Assembly: GCA_963815655.1 (NCBI GenBank)
Contig: CAWFHK010000001.1
Location: forward strand, 1,984,001 to 2,048,000
Length of the DNA: 64,000 nucleotides
Direction: 5' to 3'
DNA from: JAWOLE01 sp963815655
GTDB taxonomy: Bacteria > Acidobacteriota > Thermoanaerobaculia > UBA5066 > Gp7-AA6
Shown here: positions 8,590 to 16,567 of the stretch, piece by piece
Layout of the letters: each line of letters begins with the position of its first letter
Numbering within the stretch: position 1 is the stretch's first letter
Made by a program: the position numbers and the translations under genes
Notes under the pieces: generated by a model
Told to the model about the DNA's origin: nothing
What the model saw: only the letters and a program-made list of their open reading frames with translations
The model's database searches: none

Positions 8590-9929
8590 CGTGCCGCCTT
8601 CAGCGCCGCGGCCAGGCGGTCCATCTCCTCGCGGGTGTTCAGCTCCGTGACCGCGGTCAGGAAACGGTTCTCCGCGCCCGGACCGAACCGCGAGAGGGGC
8701 ACGCCCGCGAGGATCCCCTGGCCCGCGAGGCGCGAGAGGAGCGGAGCGGCCGGCCCGGGCGCCTCGACGCAGAACTCGTTGAACGTCGGCCCGGCGTAGG
8801 GGACGCGGTAGCCCGGGAGCTTCGCGATCTCCCCCTTCAGGTATTCCGCCTTGGCGTGGGACTGCTCGGCGACCTCGCGCAGCCCCCGCTTTCCGAGCAG
8901 CGACATGTGGATGTTCGAGGCGAGGGCCATCAGGCCCTGGTTGGTGCAGATGTTGGAGGTCGCCTTCTCGCGGCGGATGTGCTGCTCCCGGGTCGAGAGC
9001 GTCAGGCAGAAGGCGCGGCGGCCCTCCGCGTCGTGGGTCTGCCCGACCAGGCGCCCGGGGATCTGCCGCTGGTGCTCCGAGCGGCAGGCGAGAAACCCCA
9101 GGAGCGGCCCGCCGTTGTGCATCGGAACGCCGAGCGACTGCGCCTCGCCGCAGGCGATGTCGGCCCCGCCGGCGGCGGGAGGCGCCAGAAGCGCGAGCGA
9201 AGCCGCCTCCGCGACGACCGCCACGGACAGGGCGCCTCTGGCTTTCGCCGCGTTCGACGAGACGCCCCAGTCCTCGACGAGCCCCAGGAAATTGGGAGAC
9301 TGCGCGGCCACGGCGAATGTCGTCTCGTCCACCGCGCTTTCCAGCAGCGCCGCATCGGTCACGCCCTCCTTCGAGAGCGGGACCTCCACGACGTCGAGCC
9401 CGAGGTTGGCGAAATAGGTCCGGACCGTTTCGAGATACTGGGGGTGGATGCCCCGCGAAAGAACCGCCTTGCGCCTCCCCCGGACCAGGCGCTCGGCCAT
9501 GAGCAGCGCCTCCACCAACGCCGACGCGCCTTCGTAGAGCGACGCGTTGGCGACATCGAGGCCGGTCAGAAGGCAGATGTGCGTCTGGAACTCGAAGATG
9601 GACTGGAGCGTGCCCTGCGAAACCTCCGGCTGGTACGGCGTGTAGGACGTCAGCCACTCCGCCCGGTAGAGCATCTGGTCGGCGATCGACGAGACGTAGT
9701 GGTTGTAGAGACCGGCGCCCAGAAAGAAGGCGGTGTCGCGGGCATTCGCGGTCCGGGCGGAGAGGCCTCCGAAGAGCCGGCGGATCTCGATCTCGGAGAG
9801 GGGCGGTGGAAGCTCCGGCTCCCGGCGGACCTCGGCGGGAATGGCCGCGAAGAGAGCGTCCACCGAGGGCGCGCCGATCGCGGCGAGCATCGCCGCCCGG
9901 TCCGCCTCCGAGACCGGTAGGAACTTCAT
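8586..9929 (-). CDS. gcvPA: glycine dehydrogenase (decarboxylating) subunit 1
   Basis: 447 residues, the non-PLP half of the heteromeric P-protein; it pairs with GcvPB, encoded directly downstream. Typical segments are FLGAGLYNHYVSS, YTPYQPEVSQGTLQ, YEGASALVEA and REQHIRREKATSNICTNQ. Length matches the family. ATG 9929 overlaps the gcvH stop by 4 bp (ATGA), and the gcvPB start overlaps its own stop in the same way, so the subunits are translationally coupled. Confidence 0.96.
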   Translation of the reverse strand: MKFLPVSEADRAAMLAAIGAPSVDALFAAIPAEVRREPELPPPLSEIEIRRLFGGLSARTANARDTAFFLGAGLYNHYVSSIADQMLYRAEWLTSYTPYQPEVSQGTLQSIFEFQTHICLLTGLDVANASLYEGASALVEALLMAERLVRGRRKAVLSRGIHPQYLETVRTYFANLGLDVVEVPLSKEGVTDAALLESAVDETTFAVAAQSPNFLGLVEDWGVSSNAAKARGALSVAVVAEAASLALLAPPAAGGADIACGEAQSLGVPMHNGGPLLGFLACRSEHQRQIPGRLVGQTHDAEGRRAFCLTLSTREQHIRREKATSNICTNQGLMALASNIHMSLLGKRGLREVAEQSHAKAEYLKGEIAKLPGYRVPYAGPTFNEFCVEAPGPAAPLLSRLAGQGILAGVPLSRFGPGAENRFLTAVTELNTREEMDRLAAALKAAR

Positions 9930-10318
9930 TTCTCCTTCTCTTCCTCCTTCAGATACTCGGCGTACCGATCGGCGGACATGAGCCTGGAGATTTCCTGGTC
10001 CGTCGAGAGCTTGACCTTGATGAGCCAGCCGTCGCCGTACGGATCGTCGTTGACGATGCCCGGCTCCTGGATCGCCCCCTTGTTGACTTCGACGACCTCG
10101 CCCGACACCGGCGTGAAGAGCTCGGAGACCGCCTTGACCGATTCGACGGTGCCGAACTCGTCTTCCGCGTTGAAGACGTGCCCCACCTCGGGCAGCTCGA
10201 GATAGACGATCTCGCCCAGCTCCTTCTGCGCGTGGTCGCTGATCCCGATCGTTCCGGTCTCCCCGTCCACCCGGACCCATTCGTGACTGGCCGCGTAATG
10301 CAGGTTTTCCGGGTTCAC
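9926..10318 (-). CDS. gcvH: glycine cleavage system H protein
   Basis: 130 residues, the lipoyl carrier of the glycine cleavage system. The lipoylated lysine is Lys62 in GTVESVKAVSEL, in the conserved ESVKA context. The fold-defining segments WVRVDGETGTIGISDHAQ and LGEIVYLELPEVG are present. GTG 10318 overlaps the gcvT stop (GTGA), and the gene ends in ATGA with gcvPA. Confidence 0.97.
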   Translation of the reverse strand: MNPENLHYAASHEWVRVDGETGTIGISDHAQKELGEIVYLELPEVGHVFNAEDEFGTVESVKAVSELFTPVSGEVVEVNKGAIQEPGIVNDDPYGDGWLIKVKLSTDQEISRLMSADRYAEYLKEEEKEK

Positions 10319-11436
10319 GCCGTCGCCTCCTTCTTCCTTCTGTAAAACGGGGTCTCGACCACCCTCGCGCGCGCCTGTCTTCCCCGGATGTCCACGGAGA
10401 ATTCCGTCCCGACCGGAGTGGCCGCGGTGGGCAGGAGCGCCAGGCCGATCGGCCGCCCGAGCGTGGGCGAGTGTGTGCCGGAGGTCACCACCCCCGGCCC
10501 CGCCGGCGTCGCGGCGGGATACCCGTGGCGGGCGATCCCGCGGTCCGTCATCTCGAAGCCCACGAGCTTGCGCGGGACTCCCTGCACCTTCTGCCGCTCG
10601 AGCGCCTCGCGTCCGAGGAACTCCCCCTTCTTCATCTTCACGATCCAGCCGAGGTCCGCCTCCCAGGGAGTCACCGTGTCGTCGATGTCGTTTCCGTAGA
10701 GCGCCATCTTCGCTTCGAGCCGCAGCGTGTCGCGAGCCCCGAGGCCGCAGGGAGCGATCCCCTCGGGTTTTCCCGCCTCGAGCAGTCCCCGGAAGACCGC
10801 TTCGGCCGACTCCGGCGCGATGTAGATCTCGAATCCGTCTTCGCCGGTATAGCCGGTGCGGGAGACGAGGGCCGGCCGGCCGAGCGCCTCGGTCCGCCGG
10901 AACCCGTAGTAGGGAAGGTGCGACAGGTCGCTCGCGCAGATTCGCGCGACGATGGCGGGAGCGGCCGGGCCCTGCACCGCGATGAGAGCGTAGTCGTCGC
11001 TCCGGTTCTCGACGGCGACCCCGCCGCCGGCGCGCTCCCGCGCCCAGGCGAAGTCCTTGGGGGTGTTGGAGGCGTTGACGACGACCATGTAGGAGTCCGC
11101 GGCGTTCCGGTAGATGAGGAGGTCGTCCACGAACGTTCCCCGCTCGGTGAGAAACGCGGAGTAGTGGCAGCGTCCGTCCGCGAGCTTCGAGACGTCGTTG
11201 GGAGTGAGCCGCTGCAGCGCCGCCAGGGCGCCGCCGCCGCTCACTTCGAGCTCGCCCATGTGCGAGACGTCGAAGATGCCGGCCCGCTCGCGCACGGCCC
11301 GGTGCTCCTCGAGGATCCCCTGATACTGCACCGGCATTTCCCACCCTCCGAAATCGATCAGCTTCGCCCCGAGCTCGCGATGCAGCGCGTAAAGGGGCGT
11401 TCGCTTCAGTGTCGCGGTTTCGGCGTGGGCCGACAT
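10315..11436 (-). CDS. gcvT: aminomethyltransferase (glycine cleavage T protein)
   Basis: 373 residues. It transfers the methylene group from aminomethyl-GcvH to tetrahydrofolate and releases ammonia. Family signatures are LIDFGGWEMPVQY, FDVSHMGELEV, the folate-binding TGYTGEDGFEIY with GLGARDTLRLEA, and the C-terminal barrel with GREALERQKVQG. It is the first gene of gcvT-gcvH-gcvPA-gcvPB. ATG 11436 has no Shine-Dalgarno, but TAATTT lies nine bases upstream, which suggests a leaderless operon mRNA. There is no room for a glycine riboswitch, since the 105-base gap is mostly a heptamer inverted repeat. Confidence 0.97.
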   Translation of the reverse strand: MSAHAETATLKRTPLYALHRELGAKLIDFGGWEMPVQYQGILEEHRAVRERAGIFDVSHMGELEVSGGGALAALQRLTPNDVSKLADGRCHYSAFLTERGTFVDDLLIYRNAADSYMVVVNASNTPKDFAWARERAGGGVAVENRSDDYALIAVQGPAAPAIVARICASDLSHLPYYGFRRTEALGRPALVSRTGYTGEDGFEIYIAPESAEAVFRGLLEAGKPEGIAPCGLGARDTLRLEAKMALYGNDIDDTVTPWEADLGWIVKMKKGEFLGREALERQKVQGVPRKLVGFEMTDRGIARHGYPAATPAGPGVVTSGTHSPTLGRPIGLALLPTAATPVGTEFSVDIRGRQARARVVETPFYRRKKEATA

Positions 11437-11470
11437 GAAGAGGGGAAATTAGCACAACACACGCGGAATG

Positions 11471-11542
11471 GGTTTCAGGTTTCAGGTTTCAAGTTCCAAG
11501 GAGCGTCGTCGTCCTGAAACCTGAAACGGGAAACTTGAAACC
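11471..11542. repeat. inverted pair of heptamer arrays (GGTTTCA ... TGAAACC)
   Basis: The left arm (11471-11497) is three GGTTTCA/GGTTTCA/AGTTCC-type units. The right arm (11513-11542) is CCTGAAA CCTGAAA CGGGAAA CTTGAAA CC. A 15-base unique spacer separates them. The right arm directly abuts the TAG of the minus-strand kinase gene at 11542-11544. It uses the same word as the short array at 4190. Confidence 0.9.
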
Positions 11543-13413
11543 TACTCTTTCTTGAGCGTTTCCTTGACCTTCGCGACGTCGCGGTCGGCGTTGGAGGCGA
11601 CGAGGATGCGGACGGTCCTGGACCTGCGCCCCGGGGCCGACAGCACGAGGTCGTGCGCCATGGGCCCCGAGAGCCGGAGCGGCGAGCCGGGACCGAAGGA
11701 GGACGCGCGGCCCAGGACGTGGCCCCCCTCCGAGACCGCGGCGTCGGGCGGGTCCACCGTGAACTCGACGGGGCCGACGGTGCGGTCGTCGAGCTTGGGG
11801 ACCTTGGTGAAGGAGACCTTCGACTCCTGCTTCAACTCGTCGCCAATGTCCACCGTGTCGTCCTCGGCCCCGGGCGTCACCACGATCTCCAGCTGCATGG
11901 TCCGATGGCCCGGCAGCTCCAGCTTCACGCGGTGCGATCCTTCCCGGCCGATCTCCAGCGTCTTCCCGCCGCCGTGATCGTCCCAGTCGTCGGCGACGCC
12001 GACGTAACGGCCGTCGAGGAAGATGCGGGCCTGGTCCGGGCTCACGCCGAACTTGGCGAACCGGCGAGTGCGATAGACCTTGTCCACGGGCGGTCCCGAG
12101 GGAAGGGACGCCTCGGGCGGCTCGACCGCGTGAGGAGGTTGGGCCCGGGCGGCCAGGGTGGGCGCCGTCGCGCGTCTTGGGGGGACGCCCTCGACCGACC
12201 GCGGCGCCCCCACGCTCGCGGCGGAGGCTTCGCGCGGACCCCGCGTCGGAAGGGGCGCCACCGTCTCGATCGGAGCGGGCGCGGGTGCGGGCGCTTCGAC
12301 GGCGGCGGCCGTCGGAGCCGCAACCGCCGTGGGAACGGCGGAGGGCCGCGCCGGCGCGGCGCCGCTCTCCGCCGGCCGACTCGTCCGGCGCCAGATCGCG
12401 ATGAGGATGGCCGCCGCCAGAACCACCGCCGCCGCCCCGAGCAGGTACGTCAGGGCCGAGGCGGAGGGTCGCGGCGCCGCCGCCGCTTCGGAGGGGATGA
12501 CCTCTTCCTCGCCGGCGAGCCCGCCGGTGCGCGGCTCCCGCCAGGAGCCGGACGCCGCCCCGATCCCCGCGGCAGGCTCGCCCAACTCCTCCTCAATCGA
12601 GCCGACCTCGCGGAGAAACTCCTTCGGGCCGGCGGGACGCTTGCCCGGCGACTTGGCGAGGAGCCGCGCGAACACCTCGCGGGCGGCGGAAGGCAGGTCC
12701 GATCGCAATTGCAGGGGATCCCGCGGCTCGGTGTGCAGGATCTGGTACACGAGCGTCGTGATCGTGTCTCCGGGAAACGGGCGCGATCCCGTCAGGAGCT
12801 CGTAGAAGACGACGCCCAGGGAGAAGAAATCGCTCCTCCCGTCGAGCTTCTCGCCGCGGATCTGCTCGGGCGACATGTAGGCCGGGCTGCCGATCATCTG
12901 GCCGGTCCGCGTCAGGTCGGCGCCGGCCGTGATCAGCTTGCCGATGCCGAAGTCGGCCACCTTGACGCGCCCCTCGCGCGTGATGAGGATGTTGCCCGGC
13001 TTGATATCCCTGTGGAGCACTCCCCTTTCGTGGGCATGCTCGAGCGCCAGGGCGACCTGGCGGACGACCTCCACTCGCTGGGGGAGGGAGAAGTCGGTCT
13101 TCGAGAGCATGCGGTTGAGCGGCTCCCCGTCGATGAACTCCATGGCGATGAAATCCACGCCCTGGTCCCGCCCGGCCTCGTAGATCGTGACGATGTTAGG
13201 GTGCTGGAGCCGCCCCGCGAGCTTCGCTTCCTTCTGGAAACGGTTCGCGATCTCCTGCGCCTGCTCCCCTCCCGCCTCCAGGCGGAGCGTCTTGATCGCG
13301 ACGGGCCGCTCGATCTGCGGGTCGTGCGCCAGGTAGACCGTTCCCATCGCGCCTTCCCCGAGGACGCCCGTGATCTCGAACCGCCCCAGCTTCGAGCCCA
13401 GGCGAAGCGTCAT
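11542..13413 (-). CDS. membrane-anchored Ser/Thr protein kinase with C-terminal PEGA-like domain
   Basis: 623 residues. The kinase domain (about 12-270) has the glycine loop LGEGAMGTVYLA, VAIKTL (Lys), HRDIKPGN and VADFGIGK, then SPAYMSPEQ. One transmembrane helix lies at about 312-335 (LTYLLGAAAVVLAAAILIAI). A long Ala/Pro-rich linker follows and then an exported region with a PEGA-like segment (ARIFLDGRYVGVADDW, HRVKLELPGHR). The kinase faces the cytoplasm, and the PEGA-like part presumably faces the periplasm and senses or binds the envelope. ATG 13413 overlaps the upstream DUF2007 stop (ATGA). The TAG stop runs straight into a heptamer repeat. Confidence 0.93.
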   Translation of the reverse strand: MTLRLGSKLGRFEITGVLGEGAMGTVYLAHDPQIERPVAIKTLRLEAGGEQAQEIANRFQKEAKLAGRLQHPNIVTIYEAGRDQGVDFIAMEFIDGEPLNRMLSKTDFSLPQRVEVVRQVALALEHAHERGVLHRDIKPGNILITREGRVKVADFGIGKLITAGADLTRTGQMIGSPAYMSPEQIRGEKLDGRSDFFSLGVVFYELLTGSRPFPGDTITTLVYQILHTEPRDPLQLRSDLPSAAREVFARLLAKSPGKRPAGPKEFLREVGSIEEELGEPAAGIGAASGSWREPRTGGLAGEEEVIPSEAAAAPRPSASALTYLLGAAAVVLAAAILIAIWRRTSRPAESGAAPARPSAVPTAVAAPTAAAVEAPAPAPAPIETVAPLPTRGPREASAASVGAPRSVEGVPPRRATAPTLAARAQPPHAVEPPEASLPSGPPVDKVYRTRRFAKFGVSPDQARIFLDGRYVGVADDWDDHGGGKTLEIGREGSHRVKLELPGHRTMQLEIVVTPGAEDDTVDIGDELKQESKVSFTKVPKLDDRTVGPVEFTVDPPDAAVSEGGHVLGRASSFGPGSPLRLSGPMAHDLVLSAPGRRSRTVRILVASNADRDVAKVKETLKKE

Positions 13414-13691
13414 TCGCCTTCGCTGCCCTCCGAATCGGGCTCTTCGCCGCGCTCGAACTCGCGCTCGCGCCGCTCGAGCAGGGCGCGCGCTTCGGCCGCG
13501 CGCTCGGGGGGAACCATGACCCGGGACACGCCGAACGCGCCGATGTTTTCGGGCCAGGGAGAGCCGCCGCTCGGCCTCTCGACTTCGCAGGGGATCTCCT
13601 GGGACTCGAGCAGTCCCGCGATCAGCGCGGCCTCCTCCTCGTTTCCGGTCGACGCGACCTCGGTCCACTCCTCGTCATCGTTTCTCGGCAT
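13410..13691 (-). CDS. DUF2007-like small acidic protein
   Basis: 93 residues, acidic. The segment WTEVASTGNEEEAALIAGLLESQEIPCEV matches the DUF2007 pattern (a GlnB-like fold called a putative signal-transducing protein), and RVMVPPERAAEARALL is the second conserved block. The C-terminal 20 residues are Glu-rich. It precedes the membrane kinase with a 4-bp ATGA overlap, so it may be a partner or substrate of that kinase; this is inference from position. Confidence 0.8.
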   Translation of the reverse strand: MPRNDDEEWTEVASTGNEEEAALIAGLLESQEIPCEVERPSGGSPWPENIGAFGVSRVMVPPERAAEARALLERREREFERGEEPDSEGSEGE

Positions 13692-13717
13692 CTTGTCTCC
13701 TTACCAGTCGCGATTCC

Positions 13718-14815
13718 TCACTTGACTACCCGCAGGAGCGTGTCGCCGCGCTCGACGACTGTTCCGACCACGGATGCCTGAACCGCTCCTCGCTCCCGGC
13801 AGCGAGCGGCGTAGGTTTCCGCCGACTCCTGCGCGAGCGCGACGAGGAGCCCTCCGGACGTTTGGGCGTCGCAGAGCAGGAGGAAGTCCTCATCGGTGAC
13901 GCCGGGCCCGCTCGCGGATCGCGGCTTCAAGTTCCGGACGTTGACGCGGGAGCCGTCCGGGGCGATCCCCCTGGCCGCCAGCCGCCGGGCGGCGGGCAGG
14001 AACGGGATCTTCTCCACTTCGAACTCCGCCGTCGTCTTCGAGGCCGACATCATTTCGTGGGCGTGGCCGAGAAGCCCGTAGCCCGTGATGTCGGTTGCCG
14101 CGTGGATCTCGAAGCCTTCCATCGCCTCCGCCGCGGGGCGATTCAACGCCGCCATGACTCCAACGGCCTCCTCGAGCTCCCGATCGGAGAGGAGGCGCCT
14201 GTGGAAGAAACCTCCGGCGCTCCCGGAAGCCAGCGTGTCGGCGCGCCCCGCGCAGACCGTCACGCCGATTCCGAGGGGCTTCGTCAGCACGAGCGCGTCG
14301 CCCGGCCGCGCGCCGGCATTGCGCGTGATCCGCGACTCCTCCGCGAGTCCCGTTACAGCGAGGCCGTAGACCGGAACGTCGAGGTCGATCGAATGCCCTC
14401 CGCCGACGACCGCTCCGGCCTCCGCCACCTTCTCGACGCCTCCCCGGAGGATCTCCTCCAGGACCTCCGGCGGCAGGGCCCCCGTCGGAAACGCGGCGAG
14501 CGCGAGGGCGAGCACGGGACGCGCCCCCATCGCATAGACGTCGGAAAGCGCGTTGGCCGCCGCGATCTGGCCGAAGAGAAAGGGGTCGTCCACGACGGGC
14601 GTGAAGAAGTCTACCGTCTGGACGAGGACCCGCCCCGCCCCGATCCGGTACACGGCCGCGTCGTCGGCATGGGCGTTGCCCACCAGCAGGTTCGGGTCCG
14701 CCGGGGCCGGCAGCCTCGCGAGAAGCGCGGAAAGGTCGAACTGACCGATCTTGCAGGCTCAACCCGCGCTCGACGCGAACGTCGAGAGCGCGGGGTGACC
14801 CGATTTGTATGTCAC
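13718..14815 (-). CDS. selD: selenophosphate synthetase, selenocysteine form (in-frame UGA)
   Basis: 365 residues if the UGA at 14761-14759 is read as Sec. SelD makes monoselenophosphate from selenide and ATP. Reading upstream from the conserved core (NAHADDAAVYRI, VQTVDFFTPVVDDP, GHSIDLDVPVYGL) the frame runs into TGA and then continues open to GTG at 14815. The residues around the TGA are SSAG-U-ACKIG, which matches the SelD active site (E. coli Cys17 and Lys20; here Sec19 and Lys22, same spacing). A truncated start at 14683 would remove the catalytic residue and lysine. GTG 14815 has CATAAT six bases upstream and no Shine-Dalgarno. The Sec incorporation genes (selA, selB, selC) are not in this window. 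Confidence 0.92.
14734..14746 (-). promoter_or_regulatory. candidate SECIS-type stem-loop after the selD UGA
   Basis: Twelve bases 3' of the UGA the mRNA can form GGTC-AGTTC-GACC, and a second hairpin (CGCG-CTTCT-CGCG) follows about 15 bases later. Bacterial SECIS elements lie within about 40 bases of the UGA. I cannot fold the RNA here, so which of the two, if either, binds SelB is unknown. Confidence 0.35.
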
Positions 14816-14821
14816 GAGGGG

Positions 14822-14827
14822 ATTATG
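14822..14827 (-). promoter_or_regulatory. candidate -10 box of selD
   Basis: CATAAT on the minus strand, six bases before GTG 14815, with no ribosome site between. This spacing matches the other proposed leaderless starts in the window. Confidence 0.4.
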
Positions 14828-14855
14828 TCGCGTCCACCGCGACGGTTCCAGACAC

Positions 14856-14940
14856 GGGTTCCAGGTTTCCGGTTCCAGGTTTCCGGTGGCCACGACAGCG
14901 CCAGGCCTTCCTGAAACCTGAAACTTGAAACTTGAAACCC
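14856..14940. repeat. inverted pair of heptamer arrays (GGTTCCA/GGTTTCC ... CCTGAAA/CTTGAAA)
   Basis: The left arm (14856-14886) alternates GGTTCCA and GGTTTCC. The right arm (about 14908-14940) is TCCTGAAA CCTGAAA CTTGAAA CTTGAAA CCC. About 20 unique bases lie between. It sits between the selD 5' region and the 3' end of the DUF883-like gene, four bases after that stop codon. The arms are less well matched than at other loci. Confidence 0.8.
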
Positions 14941-14944
14941 CGGC

Positions 14945-15235
14945 TTAATCGTCTCCGCCGCGGACCAGGAATCCGAGGAGGAAACCGACGCCGAGGGAAA
15001 TCGCGACCGCGGTCCCGGGATTCTCCTTGACGTAACGGAGCGCGTCGCTCCACACGTCGCCGTAGTCCTTTTCGATGCGGCGGGCGGCCGTTTTCACGCC
15101 CTTGCGGACGTCGTCGCTCACGTCGTCGAACTGCTCGCGCGCCTTCGTGTACGAATCGCCCAGGACCTCCTTGGTCTGATCGATCTTCTCTTCGACGAAG
15201 TCGCGGGCGCGGTCGAACGGAGTCTCTTTCGCCAT
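14945..15235 (-). CDS. DUF883/ElaB-like membrane-anchored protein
   Basis: 96 residues. An amphipathic, charged helical region (about 1-70, with FVEEKIDQTKEVLGDSYTKA) is followed by VKENPGTAVAISLGVGFLLGFLV, the hallmark C-terminal hydrophobic segment of the ElaB/YqjD/DUF883 family, and a short RGGDD tail. Family members anchor in the inner membrane and some bind ribosomes in stationary phase; the role here is not known. GGAGGTGAAGG immediately before ATG 15235 is the strongest ribosome site in the window. It is divergent from the YihY-like gene and shares an 87-base intergenic region with TATGAT on its own strand. Confidence 0.78.
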   Translation of the reverse strand: MAKETPFDRARDFVEEKIDQTKEVLGDSYTKAREQFDDVSDDVRKGVKTAARRIEKDYGDVWSDALRYVKENPGTAVAISLGVGFLLGFLVRGGDD

Positions 15236-15287
15236 CCTTCACCTCCGGTTCCAAAACGCGGATCATATACCCTAGACACTCCGCACG

Positions 15288-15326
15288 ATGAGCACCGCCT
15301 TCTCTCGCGCGCCGGGGACCGTGTGA
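15288..15326 (+). CDS. possible 12-codon upstream ORF
   Basis: ATG 15288 opens 12 codons ending in GTG TGA, and the TGA overlaps the GTG start of the YihY-like gene at 15323. TAGACA lies nine bases before the ATG, the same geometry as the other leaderless starts. It may therefore be a coupling leader that delivers ribosomes to the downstream start, which has no Shine-Dalgarno. Evidence is positional only. Confidence 0.3.
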   Translation: MSTAFSRAPGTV

Positions 15327-16567
15327 GACGTCCGGTCACTTCGGTCGTCCAGAAGGCCCGCGCGCGGAACCCGTGGATCCCCCAGGCTCCGCTCCGGCTC
15401 CTCGTGACCGCCTGGAACATCATGGTCGAGACGTATCGCGGCTTCCGCGCGGACCGCGGCGCCGATCTGGCCGCCTCCCTCTCCTTCTCGACGATGCTGA
15501 CCGCCGTTCCGCTGCTGGCGACGTTCGCGCTCTTCCTGGCCACCTTCTTCAAGCAGAACGTCGCCGCGATCTTCGACCTCGTCAACATCGTCCTCCCCTA
15601 CCACACGGCGCAGGTCACGGAGAACCTCCGGGACTTCATCGCGCAGTCCACGACGATCACCGGGATCGGCCTCGCCGTGCTGATCGTGGCGTCCTTGCGC
15701 CTCCTCTTCATCGTGGAGGGCATCGTCAACACGGTCTGGGGTGCGCCCCGCCGGCGCAACCTGCTTCACCGCGTCGCGGTGTACACGCTCGTCCTCTTCG
15801 CGTTCGGCCTGCTCGTCGGCTCGATCGCTCTCGGCGTGCGCTTCTTGAAACATTTCGCCATGGCCAACGACATCCTCTCCGCGCCCGCGACCGATTTTCT
15901 CTTCCCCCTCGCCGTCGAGTTCGCGGCCCTGACGCTCCTCTACAGGTTCCTCCCCAACGCGCACGTCCGCTGGACCTGCGCCGCGCCCGCCGGCGGCGCG
16001 GTGGCGGCGGCGCTCGAGCTGCTGCGCTTCCTCTTCGGCCTCTACGTCAAGGCGCTCTCCCGCGTGAACCTCATCACCGGGTCTCTCACGCTGGTCCTCC
16101 TGACGCTCCTCTCGGTCTATTTCGTGTGGGTCTTGATCCTGCTCGGCGTCGAGCTCACCCACGTGCTCCAGACGCAGACCGCCGGCCGCCGCACGATCGG
16201 CGGGCCGCGGGCCGGCGAGGCGGAGAACGCGGTCCGGATGCTCCTGCGTCTCTCCCAGGGCGGGACGCACGCCCTGCGCGAGCTGTATACCGAGCAGGAG
16301 GCCTCCGCGACCGACGCGGAGAGGCTCCTCGAATGCATGAGGGAGAAGGGACTGATCGAGGGGGACGCCGCGCTCGGTTACTCGCTCGCGAAATCGGCGC
16401 GGAAGATCACGGTCGCCCAGGTCGTGGACGCGGTCTCGCCCAACCTCTACACGATCACCCCCGAGGAGGGGGACCGGGTCGTCGAACTGCTGTCTCCTCT
16501 CTTCGAGCGGCTGCAGGCGGAGCGGCGGGCGCTCCTCGGCACGACCATCGCCGACCTCAGGAAGTAG
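15323..16567 (+). CDS. YihY/BrkB-family inner-membrane protein
   Basis: 414 residues. The first 290 form the YihY/virulence-factor BrkB domain with six predicted transmembrane helices; the conserved segment DRGADLAASLSFSTMLTAVP opens it and NLITGSLTLVLLTLLSVYF lies near the end. The C-terminal 120 residues (after HVLQTQTAG) are soluble and look like a winged-helix module (ERLLECMREKGLIEGDAALGY). Family members were once called RNase BN in error; the true function is unknown. GTG 15323 is the first in-frame start. Its 3' end overlaps the convergent glpD by 11 bases. Confidence 0.88.
   Translation: MRRPVTSVVQKARARNPWIPQAPLRLLVTAWNIMVETYRGFRADRGADLAASLSFSTMLTAVPLLATFALFLATFFKQNVAAIFDLVNIVLPYHTAQVTENLRDFIAQSTTITGIGLAVLIVASLRLLFIVEGIVNTVWGAPRRRNLLHRVAVYTLVLFAFGLLVGSIALGVRFLKHFAMANDILSAPATDFLFPLAVEFAALTLLYRFLPNAHVRWTCAAPAGGAVAAALELLRFLFGLYVKALSRVNLITGSLTLVLLTLLSVYFVWVLILLGVELTHVLQTQTAGRRTIGGPRAGEAENAVRMLLRLSQGGTHALRELYTEQEASATDAERLLECMREKGLIEGDAALGYSLAKSARKITVAQVVDAVSPNLYTITPEEGDRVVELLSPLFERLQAERRALLGTTIADLRK

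Noticed and set aside
11437..11541. Glycine riboswitch upstream of gcvT
   Set aside because: The gap is only 105 bases and is filled by a heptamer inverted repeat. No tandem aptamer consensus is present.
13718..14683. SelD starting at ATG 14683
   Set aside because: This omits the catalytic Sec and Lys. The frame continues upstream through UGA with full conservation.
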